Positions 1 through 6,464 of a stretch of 8,754 nucleotides of DNA are shown here, piece after piece. The position numbers were made by a program, and so were the translations under genes. How positions within the stretch are numbered: position 1 is the stretch's first letter; every line of letters starts with the position of its first letter. The stretch comes from an uncultured Myxococcales bacterium (GTDB lineage: Bacteria; Myxococcota_A; Bradymonadia; Bradymonadales; Bradymonadaceae), in contig CAJXPN010000117.1 in NCBI GenBank assembly GCA_913058025.1, positions 1 to 8,754 on the forward strand, written 5' to 3'. Under the pieces are notes generated by a model. It had not been told where the DNA came from, did not search any database, and saw only the letters and a list, made by a program, of their open reading frames with translations.

Positions 1-1
1 C

Positions 2-85
2 GCGCCCGCGCCTTTGCCTGGCGCGCTCGCGCTCTCGCTGCTCGCGGCGCTCGCCCGGCGCTCGCGCGCCGGGCGCATCGCGTGA
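2..85 (+). CDS. C-terminal tail of an upstream gene, possible MYXO-CTERM-like anchor (partial)
   Basis: A reading frame open from the left edge ends with TGA at 83-85 and gives 27 residues. They run Ala/Pro-rich start, Pro-Gly, a hydrophobic stretch of about 11 residues (ALALSLLAALA), then an Arg-rich end (RRSRAGR). A short hydrophobic helix followed by an arginine cluster at the extreme C-terminus is the layout of MYXO-CTERM-type sorting tails, which anchor exported proteins in Myxococcota. The usual invariant Cys would lie further upstream and is outside the window. In DNA this GC-rich, Ala/Leu/Arg-rich frames arise easily by chance, so the call is tentative. The rest of the protein is not visible. 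Confidence 0.4.
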   Translation, partial: APAPLPGALALSLLAALARRSRAGRIA

Positions 86-197
86 ACACACCCTTGCGCC
101 CACGCCACGGGATGCGAGAGGATTGCGACGTCACCCGAGCCGCGCCGACCACGCGCGCGGCGCGCCCAGACGGACCCTTACTCAAGGAGCGTGAGAC

Positions 198-1379
198 GTG
201 CCCAAGGAGAAGCTTATTCGGAAGCCACTCGAGGTCGCCTCGAACTTCCCGCAGACGTTGCACAATCACCTGAGCGAGACGGCGCCTCCGCCGCTCAAGA
301 TGATGGCCGCGCGAGGCATGGTCCCCGCGCCCCCCGACGTCACGCTCCGGCTGCTCTATCAGCTCAGCTTCGACGCGAACGCTGGCGTGGCCAAGGAGGC
401 AGTGACCGCGCTCGAGAAGATGCCCGCGCAGATCCTCATCCCCTCGCTCCAGGTGCCCCAGCCCGCCCAGGTCCTCGATTGGGTCGCCGAGCTGCGCGCC
501 TACGACGACGAGATCGTCGAGGTGGTGCTCCTCAACAACGACGCCGACGACCTCACCGTCGCGCTCATCGCCTCCACCGCCAGCACCAAGCTGTGCGACC
601 TCATCGCCAACAACCAGGTCCGCATCCTGCGCTCCCCGTCGATCCTCGAGGAGCTCTACCAGAACACCAACGCCCGCATGTCCACCGTGGACAAGCTCCT
701 CGACCTCGTACGTCGCAACGACGTCACGCTCAAGGGGCTGCCTGCGCTCCAGCAGGCGCTCGATGCCGGCCTCGAGCTCGGCAGCGGCGGCGAGTCCGAG
801 GACGACTTCGCATCGTTGCTCGCCGAGGAGGCCTTCAAGGCCGACATCGAGGAGGACGAGCTCGAGGCCGAGGAGGAGCGCCTCGCCAGCCTCACGCGCA
901 TGGAGCGCGAGCAGGAGGCCGAGCAGGAGAAGGTCGACGCCGCCGCGAAGAAGAAGAAGGAGGACGACGCCCCGCTCTACGTGCGCGTCCAGAACATGTC
1001 GATCTCTCAGAAGGTCCGCCTCGCCACGGTCGGCTCGCGCGAGGCCGTCAAGCTCCTCATCCTCCAGGCCAACCGCCTCATCCACATGGCCGCCATCCAG
1101 AACCCCAGGGTCCAGTACGTCGACGTGAAGAAGTTCGCGGCCAACAAGTCGATGCCCGACGGCGTCATCCGGTTCATCGCCGCCAAGCGCGAGTGGACCG
1201 CCCACTACGACGTCAAGCTCAGCCTGGTGAACAACCCGAAGACCCCGGTCGCAGACGCGATGAAGCTCCTGGTCCACCTGCGCACCAACGACCTCCGTCA
1301 CCTCCAGCGCAACCGAGGCATCCCTCGCCAGATCGCGCGGCAAGCCAAGGCGCTCACGACCAAGCGCTCCGGCGGCTGA
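198..1379 (+). CDS. Uncharacterised helical-repeat protein with central acidic coiled coil
   Basis: I do not recognise a named family with a known function. The 393-residue product has three parts. Residues 1-195 are helical and Leu/Ala-rich with Asn-containing turns (LLNND 111-115, ANNQ 137-140), as in HEAT-like or leucine-rich-variant repeats. Residues 199-256 are highly charged (runs such as EEDELEAEEER, then KKKK at 251-254) and probably form a coiled coil or flexible linker. Residues 258-393 are a second helical-repeat block with recurring Asn-Pro turns (QNPR 301-304, NNPKTP 345-350) and a basic end. There is no signal peptide or membrane helix, so it is probably cytoplasmic and a scaffold or protein-binding factor (inference). 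The start is GTG at 198, chosen because AAGGAG at 184-189 sits 8 nt upstream. The next gene follows after 68 nt on the same strand. Coding is certain; function is unknown. Confidence 0.85.
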   Translation: MPKEKLIRKPLEVASNFPQTLHNHLSETAPPPLKMMAARGMVPAPPDVTLRLLYQLSFDANAGVAKEAVTALEKMPAQILIPSLQVPQPAQVLDWVAELRAYDDEIVEVVLLNNDADDLTVALIASTASTKLCDLIANNQVRILRSPSILEELYQNTNARMSTVDKLLDLVRRNDVTLKGLPALQQALDAGLELGSGGESEDDFASLLAEEAFKADIEEDELEAEEERLASLTRMEREQEAEQEKVDAAAKKKKEDDAPLYVRVQNMSISQKVRLATVGSREAVKLLILQANRLIHMAAIQNPRVQYVDVKKFAANKSMPDGVIRFIAAKREWTAHYDVKLSLVNNPKTPVADAMKLLVHLRTNDLRHLQRNRGIPRQIARQAKALTTKRSGG

Positions 1380-1447
1380 CGCGCTGCGTGCTCCTCGAAA
1401 TGAACCCGCGCGCCAGCGCATTCTAACCCTGCGAACGGGGCGCCTCG

Positions 1448-1972
1448 ATGGCCTCCCCGTCCCCAATCCCCCTCCCTCAAGGCGTGAAGATGCAGGAGAA
1501 CAACGGCGGCCCGGTGCCGCCATGCGGCCTCTACAAGACGACCGCGGCGCTCCCGGGCAAGGAAGAGTGGGTTCGTGAGAACCTCCTCGTCTACTTCCAC
1601 AACCACTCCCAGCAGGGCCCCCCGCTCCTGCTCCTCCCCGCCACCAACACACACAACCGTTGGGGCTTCCACGAGAAGGGCTACCTGATCCGCGAGCCGG
1701 GCTACGTCGAGACCCTCGAGGGCCTCAAGGACGAGGGCTTCTACGTCCTGACCGAGCCGATCTACCTGTCCCGCGACGAGTTCATCCCCGAGGAGACCCT
1801 CGTCCAGCTCGGCTACAACCGCTCGGCCGACCCGATCCTCTTCCTGGCGAAGTTCGTCGACAACGAGGTCACGTTCCCCAACTCGGGGCTCAAGTGCACC
1901 CTCGAGATCTTCGACATGCTCAAGCCCGTGAACTTCCGGGTCCCCAACTACAGCCGAGACATGCACCACTGA
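1448..1972 (+). CDS. Uncharacterised conserved protein, 174 aa
   Basis: No function can be assigned. The product is soluble, with no signal peptide or transmembrane segment. It has low-Ala, high-Asn/Pro/Tyr content unlike random GC-rich frames, which supports real coding. Visible blocks are NNGGPVPPCGLYKTTAALPG (18-37), LLVYFHNHSQQGPPLLLLP (46-64), NRWGFHEKGYLI (70-81) and LVQLGYNRSADPILFL (118-133). The FHNHS block and the FHEKGYLI block look like the conserved core. From memory it resembles hypothetical proteins of myxobacteria, but I cannot search. The start is ambiguous. ATG at 1448 has only a weak GGGG upstream. In-frame ATG at 1490 has AAGG at 1479-1482 seven bases before it, and starting there would remove the Pro-rich first 14 residues. 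It lies 68 nt downstream of the helical-repeat gene and may be cotranscribed with it. Confidence 0.8.
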   Translation: MASPSPIPLPQGVKMQENNGGPVPPCGLYKTTAALPGKEEWVRENLLVYFHNHSQQGPPLLLLPATNTHNRWGFHEKGYLIREPGYVETLEGLKDEGFYVLTEPIYLSRDEFIPEETLVQLGYNRSADPILFLAKFVDNEVTFPNSGLKCTLEIFDMLKPVNFRVPNYSRDMHH

Positions 1973-2192
1973 AACGTGGCGCGTCGACCACACTGGGAGG
2001 CCCCGCCCGAACGCACGTTCGGCGCGCTCGAATCCGCTCTATGAGCGGGCCTCGTGTGTATGTGGGGCTTGCGCCTGCGCGCGCGTCGTGGAAGAGTCTG
2101 CCCACGATTTCGGACACTTCGCTCGTTGAACCCAGTCGCATATGTCGCCCCCTTCGTGGGCGCGTGCGCCAATGTTGTAGGATGGTAGGCCC
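1973..2192. other. Intergenic gap with two small tandem hairpins
   Basis: This gap of 220 bases separates the 174-aa gene from the acyl-CoA synthetase gene. It contains two short perfect inverted repeats: CCGAAC/GTTCGG with a 4-nt loop (2007-2022) and CCGCTC/GAGCGG with a 3-nt loop (2034-2048). Neither is followed by a T-run, so they are weak terminator candidates at best. TTGAAC at 2126-2131 resembles a -35 element, but I see no matching -10 at proper spacing. A promoter for the synthetase gene probably lies here, but I cannot locate it. Confidence 0.3.
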
Positions 2193-3980
2193 ATGGAAGA
2201 CTCAGTCGTCGTCAGGTTCCGCAAGAACGCCGAGAAGCAGGATGGCCGCCCGGCTGCGTACAAGCTCGTGGGGGGCGCGTGGCGCCCGTACTCGTGGCGT
2301 CAGTACTGGGACGGCTCGCGCGGCTTCGCCGGCGCTCTGATCGGACTGGGTCATGAGCCCGGCCAGGCGGTCACGATCGTCGGAAACAACTGCCCCGAGT
2401 GGGTCATGGCCGACGTCGGCGCCATGATCGCCCGCGGCGTCCCCGCCGGAATCTACCAGACCTCCGAGCCCCACCAGGTCGCCTACGTCACCAACCACTG
2501 CGAGGCGATCGTCTGCGTCGTGGAGAACCCCACGATCTGGAAGGAGCGCGTGGAGCCCGTGCTCGACGACCTCAAGACCGTCAAGAAGTTCGTCGTCATC
2601 GACGGCGCCGATCAGATCGACCACGACGACGTCATCTCCTTCGACGACTTCGTCGCCTCGGGCGCCGACCACCTCGATGCCGCCGACGAGCGCATCGCCG
2701 AGACCAAGGCGGACGACCTCGCCACGCTCATCTACACCTCCGGCACCACCGGCCCCCCCAAGGGCGTCATGCTCACGCATGGCAGCCTCGCGTTCACCTC
2801 GGCCGAGGCGATCAAGCTCATCGGCGGGATGACCCCGTCGGACTGCAACGTCTCCTACCTGCCGCTGTCCCACATCGCCGAGCAGATGTTCACCATCCAC
2901 ATCCCGCTCAGCGCCGGCTCGCCGGTCTACTACTGCGACGACCTCAAGAACATCAAGGAGGCGCTCGTCGCCGCGCGCCCCACGATCTTCCTGGGCGTCC
3001 CGCGCGTCTGGGAGAAGTTCAAGGTCGCGCTCGAGGCGCGCCTGGGCGAGGCCAGCGGCATCAAGGCCGCGATCGTGAACTGGTCGCGCGGCGTCGGCGT
3101 CAAGAAGGGCTACGAGATGCTCGAGAAGGGCGGCGACGGCGGCTTCTCCTACTCGATGGCCGACAAGCTCTTCTTCTCCAAGATCAAGACCGCGCTCGGC
3201 CTCGACCGCCTGCGCGTCGCGGTCGTGGGCGCCGCGCCCGTGGGCCTCGACGTCCTCGAGTTCTTCCTCTCCATCGGCGTCCCCATCCACGAGGTCTACG
3301 GCCAGTCCGAGGACTGCGGGCCCACCACCTTCAACCGCCCCTCGCCCGGCTACACCAAGCTCGGCACCGCCGGCCGCCCGTTCCCCAACATCGAGGTCAA
3401 GATCGCCGACGACGGCGAGATCCTCGTCAAGGGCCCCAACGTCTTCTCCGGCTACTACAAGAACGAGGCGGCCACGGCCGAGACGCTCATCGACGGCTGG
3501 CTCTACTCGGGCGACATCGGTGAGTTCGACGAGGACGGCTTCCTGCGCATCACCGACCGCAAGAAGGACCTCATCATCACCGCCGGCGGCAAGAACGTCG
3601 CCCCCCAGAACATCGAGAAGCTGCTGCGCAAGATCGATGGCATCTCGCAGGCCGTCGTCATCGGCGACCGCCGCAAGTTCCTCTCCGCCCTCGTCACCAT
3701 CGACCCCGAGCGCGGCCCCGCGCTCGCCGCCGAGAAGGGCTGGCCCACCGACCTCGCGGCGCTCGCCACCCACGACGCCTTCCACGCCCACGTCGAAGCC
3801 GGCGTCGAGAAGGCCAACGGCGAGCTCGCCCGCTACGAGTCCATCAAGAAGTTCACGATCATCCCCGTCGACTTCACCATCGAGGGCGGCGAGCTCACGC
3901 CCACCCAGAAGGTCAAGCGCAGGATCGTCAACGAGAAGTACGAGGCCGAGATCGAGGCGTTCTACGCCGGCCTCAAGTAA
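2193..3980 (+). CDS. Long-chain fatty-acyl-CoA synthetase (AMP-binding)
   Basis: The enzyme activates a fatty acid with ATP to acyl-AMP and then to the CoA thioester, in the cytoplasm or at the inner membrane face. The 595-residue length fits long-chain acyl-CoA synthetases. Visible motifs are the ATP-binding loop YTSGTTGPPKGVMLTH at 181-196, YLPLSHIAEQM at 222-232, YGQSEDCGP at 369-377 (the A5 position, usually YGxTE or YGxSE), DGWLYSGD at 434-441 with the ribose-binding Asp441, and hinge DRKKDLIITAGGKNVAP at 455-471. The C-terminal domain has GELTPTQKVKRR at 566-577, in which Lys573 is at or near the catalytic-lysine position. The YLPLSHIAEQM and GGKNVAP patterns point to the long-chain (FadD15/bubblegum-like) branch rather than the short or aryl-acid branches. 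ATG at 2193 has AGGA at 2179-2182, 10 nt upstream. Chain-length preference cannot be read. It is transcribed alone and ends just before a strong terminator, convergent with the alcohol-oxidation operon. Confidence 0.93.
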   Translation: MEDSVVVRFRKNAEKQDGRPAAYKLVGGAWRPYSWRQYWDGSRGFAGALIGLGHEPGQAVTIVGNNCPEWVMADVGAMIARGVPAGIYQTSEPHQVAYVTNHCEAIVCVVENPTIWKERVEPVLDDLKTVKKFVVIDGADQIDHDDVISFDDFVASGADHLDAADERIAETKADDLATLIYTSGTTGPPKGVMLTHGSLAFTSAEAIKLIGGMTPSDCNVSYLPLSHIAEQMFTIHIPLSAGSPVYYCDDLKNIKEALVAARPTIFLGVPRVWEKFKVALEARLGEASGIKAAIVNWSRGVGVKKGYEMLEKGGDGGFSYSMADKLFFSKIKTALGLDRLRVAVVGAAPVGLDVLEFFLSIGVPIHEVYGQSEDCGPTTFNRPSPGYTKLGTAGRPFPNIEVKIADDGEILVKGPNVFSGYYKNEAATAETLIDGWLYSGDIGEFDEDGFLRITDRKKDLIITAGGKNVAPQNIEKLLRKIDGISQAVVIGDRRKFLSALVTIDPERGPALAAEKGWPTDLAALATHDAFHAHVEAGVEKANGELARYESIKKFTIIPVDFTIEGGELTPTQKVKRRIVNEKYEAEIEAFYAGLK

Positions 3981-4008
3981 ACCTCACGGCGCACGCCCTG
4001 GACATGAC

Positions 4009-4043
4009 GAGGCGGCACCTTCTCTCGAAGATGCCGCCTCTTT
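4009..4043 (+). terminator. Rho-independent terminator after the acyl-CoA synthetase gene
   Basis: A perfect 9-bp inverted repeat GAGGCGGCA (4009-4017) and TGCCGCCTC (4032-4040) is followed at once by TTT (4041-4043). The 14-nt loop can itself fold further through CTTC (4019-4022) pairing with GAAG (4027-4030). It begins 28 nt after the synthetase stop codon. The T-run is only three long and is broken by CG, but the stem is GC-rich and the location is right. On the minus strand the same stem lacks a T-run, so it looks directional for the plus-strand gene. It may still slow opposing transcription coming from the TetR gene. Confidence 0.75.
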
Positions 4044-4085
4044 CGTGTGCGCACGCGGCCGCCCGTTCTCCCACGACTGGAGAGG

Positions 4086-4709
4086 TCAGGTCTCGCGCAC
4101 GCCCTCCCCGAGGATGGCGTGCGCGTGCTCCTGCAACGCATCGAGCGCGCCCTCGTCCCCGTACAGAAAACCAGCCAGCGCGTACCGAAACGCGCCGTCG
4201 AGGCCGAGGTAGGCAAGCTTCGCGTCCTGTGTGGGGTCCCCGCAACGCTCCAACGCGGCCCCGATCGCGTCGACCAAGGACGCCTCGATGGCCTGCACGG
4301 GCTCTTTGAAGCGCGAATCGAAGAGCGCCTGCGAGCGGATGTCGTACCAGAGCCGGTGGACCGGGGCGTCCTCGCGGATTGTCCCCACGAGCCCCTCGAC
4401 GAAGCGCGCCCGCAGGCGCTCGGGCGGCTCGTCCGGGGTGACCCACCCGCGCATGACCTCGACGAACTCGGTCTTGTACAGGCGGACGCAGGCGATGATC
4501 AGAGCCGCCTTGTCGTCGAAGTAGTAATGCACCAGGCCCACGCTCCGACCGGTCTGCTCCGCGATGTCTCGGAGGCTGGTCTGGGCGTACCCGAGATCGG
4601 ACAACGTCGTCAGGGCCCCTCGTATGAGCTCGTCGCGCGCGGCCGTGCGCTTCTCCTGACGCTCCCTGGCCTGACGCTCCTGGCGGGCGTGTTTGCTCGA
4701 ACGTGCCAT
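4086..4709 (-). CDS. TetR-family transcriptional regulator
   Basis: The 207-residue product has the classic size of a TetR repressor. After a strongly basic N-terminal arm (about residues 1-24, rich in Arg, Lys and Gln) comes the TetR DNA-binding domain at about 25-72. Its helix-turn-helix reads TSLRDIAEQTGRSVGLVHYYF (starting near residue 44), followed by DDKAALI. Residues 75-200 are helical ligand-binding and dimerisation sequence, including HRLWYDIRSQALFD (108-121), which resembles BetI-type C-terminal domains. ATG at 4709 has a weak AAGAG five bases upstream. It is the last gene of the minus-strand cluster, 39 nt after the aldehyde dehydrogenase, so it is probably cotranscribed with the genes it controls and responds to a pathway substrate or acyl-CoA product (inference). 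The operator at the cluster promoter would lie outside the window to the right. Confidence 0.93.
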   Translation of the reverse strand: MARSSKHARQERQARERQEKRTAARDELIRGALTTLSDLGYAQTSLRDIAEQTGRSVGLVHYYFDDKAALIIACVRLYKTEFVEVMRGWVTPDEPPERLRARFVEGLVGTIREDAPVHRLWYDIRSQALFDSRFKEPVQAIEASLVDAIGAALERCGDPTQDAKLAYLGLDGAFRYALAGFLYGDEGALDALQEHAHAILGEGVRET

Positions 4710-4716
4710 GTGTACT

Positions 4717-4737
4717 CTTGTCGAGGTTCTCGGGAAG
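4717..4737. promoter_or_regulatory. Imperfect inverted repeat upstream of the TetR gene (possible operator)
   Basis: CTTGTCGAG (4717-4725), a 3-nt spacer GTT, and CTCGGGAAG (4729-4737) form a 9-3-9 inverted repeat with 7 of 9 pairs matching. It fills most of the 39-nt gap between the aldehyde dehydrogenase stop and the TetR start, ending 8 nt before the TetR start codon. TetR-family operators are typically palindromes of about this size near the regulator's own gene. It could equally be an mRNA hairpin or chance, and it overlaps the region of the ribosome-binding site. Confidence 0.3.
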
Positions 4738-4748
4738 GGGGAAGGCGA

Positions 4749-6464
4749 TCAGCCCCTCAGAGCGTTCGCGAACACCCCAGGAATCTTCGACCACCCTGGG
4801 CGATGCTGGAATTTTGTCAACAGGCTCCCGAGCTGCTCGCCGCGTCGGTTGGTGACGAACCATGGGGGCTTGGGCAACAACGTCAACCCGCCATGCAGGA
4901 GCGTCCGCGGGAAGGGTCGGAAGGGCGCGTACACGACCGTGCGCTCTGGCCGGTCGAACATGTACGTGTTGTGCACGACCCCGATCCCGCTCTGGACGTC
5001 CTCGAGCGTGTGGCCCGGGAACGCCCCCCAGGTGCATTGAGGCATCAGGAAGTTCAGGCCGGTCCAGCCGTTGACCGCGATCGCGCCGTAACGCAGCTCG
5101 GTCAACCGCCTCTCGAAACCGTCCCGCCCCATCTTCGAGATCGTCTTCGGGTCGATCAGCACGTTCGCCCCGAGCGTGCCGTGGAGCTCCTCGTTGGAGA
5201 ACCGGATCGCGGCGTCGAGGAAGGCCGGCGCGTCTCCGGGGAGCCTGGCCACGCTCATGGCCGGGGCGAAGACCTCCTCATCACCCGAACCCTCACTGAA
5301 GGGGGCGATGACGCAGGCGCCACCTCCCCTCCTGTCGATCGTGTGGGCGTCGTCATGGAGGCTCGAGAACGCGGCGAGCCGCTCCTCGGCGCCCGGGTAA
5401 TACAGGCCGCGCTCACCCATCCCGGCGATCACGCGCTCGACCTCGGCGAGCAGACGGTCCGTGTGCCCCCAGTCGTCTGGCACGACCAACACCTGGCACG
5501 CCACGCAGTTGAAGCCCGAGTTGTGCATCTTGTGGGTCGCGATCTGCTCGGCCTGGAAGCGCAGGTCCTGCTCGGTCCAGTCGCCTGGCACGACGATCGT
5601 CGGGCACACCGCGCCCAGCTCCGAGGTGATGCGCTTGGTCAGCTTCGGGGTGCCAGCGGCCTTGTTCTTGGCGCCCTCGTCGCCTGCACCCCAGACGATG
5701 AGGTCGTGCGTCTCGCCCGCGCCCGTGATGTGGATCTCGTCGACGTCCGGGTGCGCGCACAGGTACGCGCCGACCGCGCCGTCCCCCTCGACGACCCGCA
5801 GGGCGCCCCTGGCGACCAGCGGCTCGAGCGCGCGCTTGAGGAACGGGCCCAGGTAGGCGTTGACCGGGTTGAGCTTGAGGAGCACGACCTGGTGCTCGCC
5901 GAAGAGCTTCTGGAAGCAGTCGAGCGGGGTGATCGCGGCGATGTTGCCCGCGCCCAGGACCAGCGCCACGCGCGGCTCACGCTCCTCGGGCGGGATGGCG
6001 TACGCCGACGCCGTGTGCTCGGCCAAGTTGCCCGCGTCGACGCCCTGCTCCATCCAGACCTCGGCCTCGACGCCTGACAGCAGCAGGTGATCCCAGATCG
6101 AGTGGGGCGCGATCTTGACGGCCAGCTGGCCGCCGGGGAGCGTCCGGCTGGGCAAGCTCGAGAGGTAGGCGCGCCCCTCCATCTGCGTGAGCGTGCTCAC
6201 CAGGAGGTTGCACGCGGCCATGACCGCGTACGGCCCCGACACCCACTCCTCACCAGTCAGCGCCGACCCCTCGGGGATCTGCTTCCTCCTGGCGGCCTCC
6301 TTGGCCCAGGCCGGCGCCACCTCCATGAGGTGGTCCTTGATCGCCTCGAGGATCGCGGCGCGTTCCTTCGGCGTGGTCTTCGCCCACGCGGGGGCGTGCT
6401 CGCGCAGCTCGGAGAGCGCGCGGTCCAGGTCCTCGCGTGTCGTGTCGGATAGGGTGCTCATCAT
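4749..6464 (-). CDS. Aldehyde dehydrogenase family protein with C-terminal extension
   Basis: It is predicted to oxidise an aldehyde to the carboxylic acid with NAD(P)+ in the cytoplasm, between the GMC oxidoreductase and the CoA ligase of the same operon. The 571 residues exceed the usual 480-510. Catalytic landmarks are present: GAGN at 171-174, where the usual PWN gives the catalytic Asn (Asn174); Lys197 in LLKLNP; the ITGAGETHD loop at 246-254 in place of FTGS; SELGAVCP at 281-288 with the general base Glu282; NSGFNCVAC at 315-323 with nucleophile Cys320; EEVFAPA at 396-402; and an AIAVNGW block at 461-467. Beyond about residue 520 is an extra basic, aromatic tail (PKPPWFVTNRRGEQ, GWSKIPGVFANALRG) absent from classical ALDHs. 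Two adjacent ATGs (6464 and 6461) are possible starts. AAGGAGG lies 4 nt before the first and 7 nt before the second, which favours the second. The first overlaps the ligase stop as ATGA, implying translational coupling. Confidence 0.9.
   Translation of the reverse strand: MMSTLSDTTREDLDRALSELREHAPAWAKTTPKERAAILEAIKDHLMEVAPAWAKEAARRKQIPEGSALTGEEWVSGPYAVMAACNLLVSTLTQMEGRAYLSSLPSRTLPGGQLAVKIAPHSIWDHLLLSGVEAEVWMEQGVDAGNLAEHTASAYAIPPEEREPRVALVLGAGNIAAITPLDCFQKLFGEHQVVLLKLNPVNAYLGPFLKRALEPLVARGALRVVEGDGAVGAYLCAHPDVDEIHITGAGETHDLIVWGAGDEGAKNKAAGTPKLTKRITSELGAVCPTIVVPGDWTEQDLRFQAEQIATHKMHNSGFNCVACQVLVVPDDWGHTDRLLAEVERVIAGMGERGLYYPGAEERLAAFSSLHDDAHTIDRRGGGACVIAPFSEGSGDEEVFAPAMSVARLPGDAPAFLDAAIRFSNEELHGTLGANVLIDPKTISKMGRDGFERRLTELRYGAIAVNGWTGLNFLMPQCTWGAFPGHTLEDVQSGIGVVHNTYMFDRPERTVVYAPFRPFPRTLLHGGLTLLPKPPWFVTNRRGEQLGSLLTKFQHRPGWSKIPGVFANALRG

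Noticed and set aside
191..1426. 411-codon plus-strand frame overlapping the helical-repeat gene
   Set aside because: It is extremely Arg/Ala/Pro-rich and is the +1/-1 shadow of the 198-1379 gene, which has the better composition and a Shine-Dalgarno sequence.
2007..2048. Tandem hairpins as an intrinsic terminator after the 174-aa gene
   Set aside because: The stems are only 6 bp each and no T-run follows. I kept them as a note on the intergenic region and did not call a terminator.
2202..3791. 529-codon minus-strand frame opposite the acyl-CoA synthetase
   Set aside because: Its composition is Val/Asp/Gly/Leu/Glu-rich with no motif, as expected antisense to a high-GC gene. The plus strand holds every AMP-binding motif.
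4047..6077. 676-codon open frame on the plus strand opposite the TetR and ALDH genes
   Set aside because: It is antisense to two clear enzyme or regulator genes, and its translation is Arg/Gly/Ala/Leu-rich without motifs. It is a GC-bias shadow.
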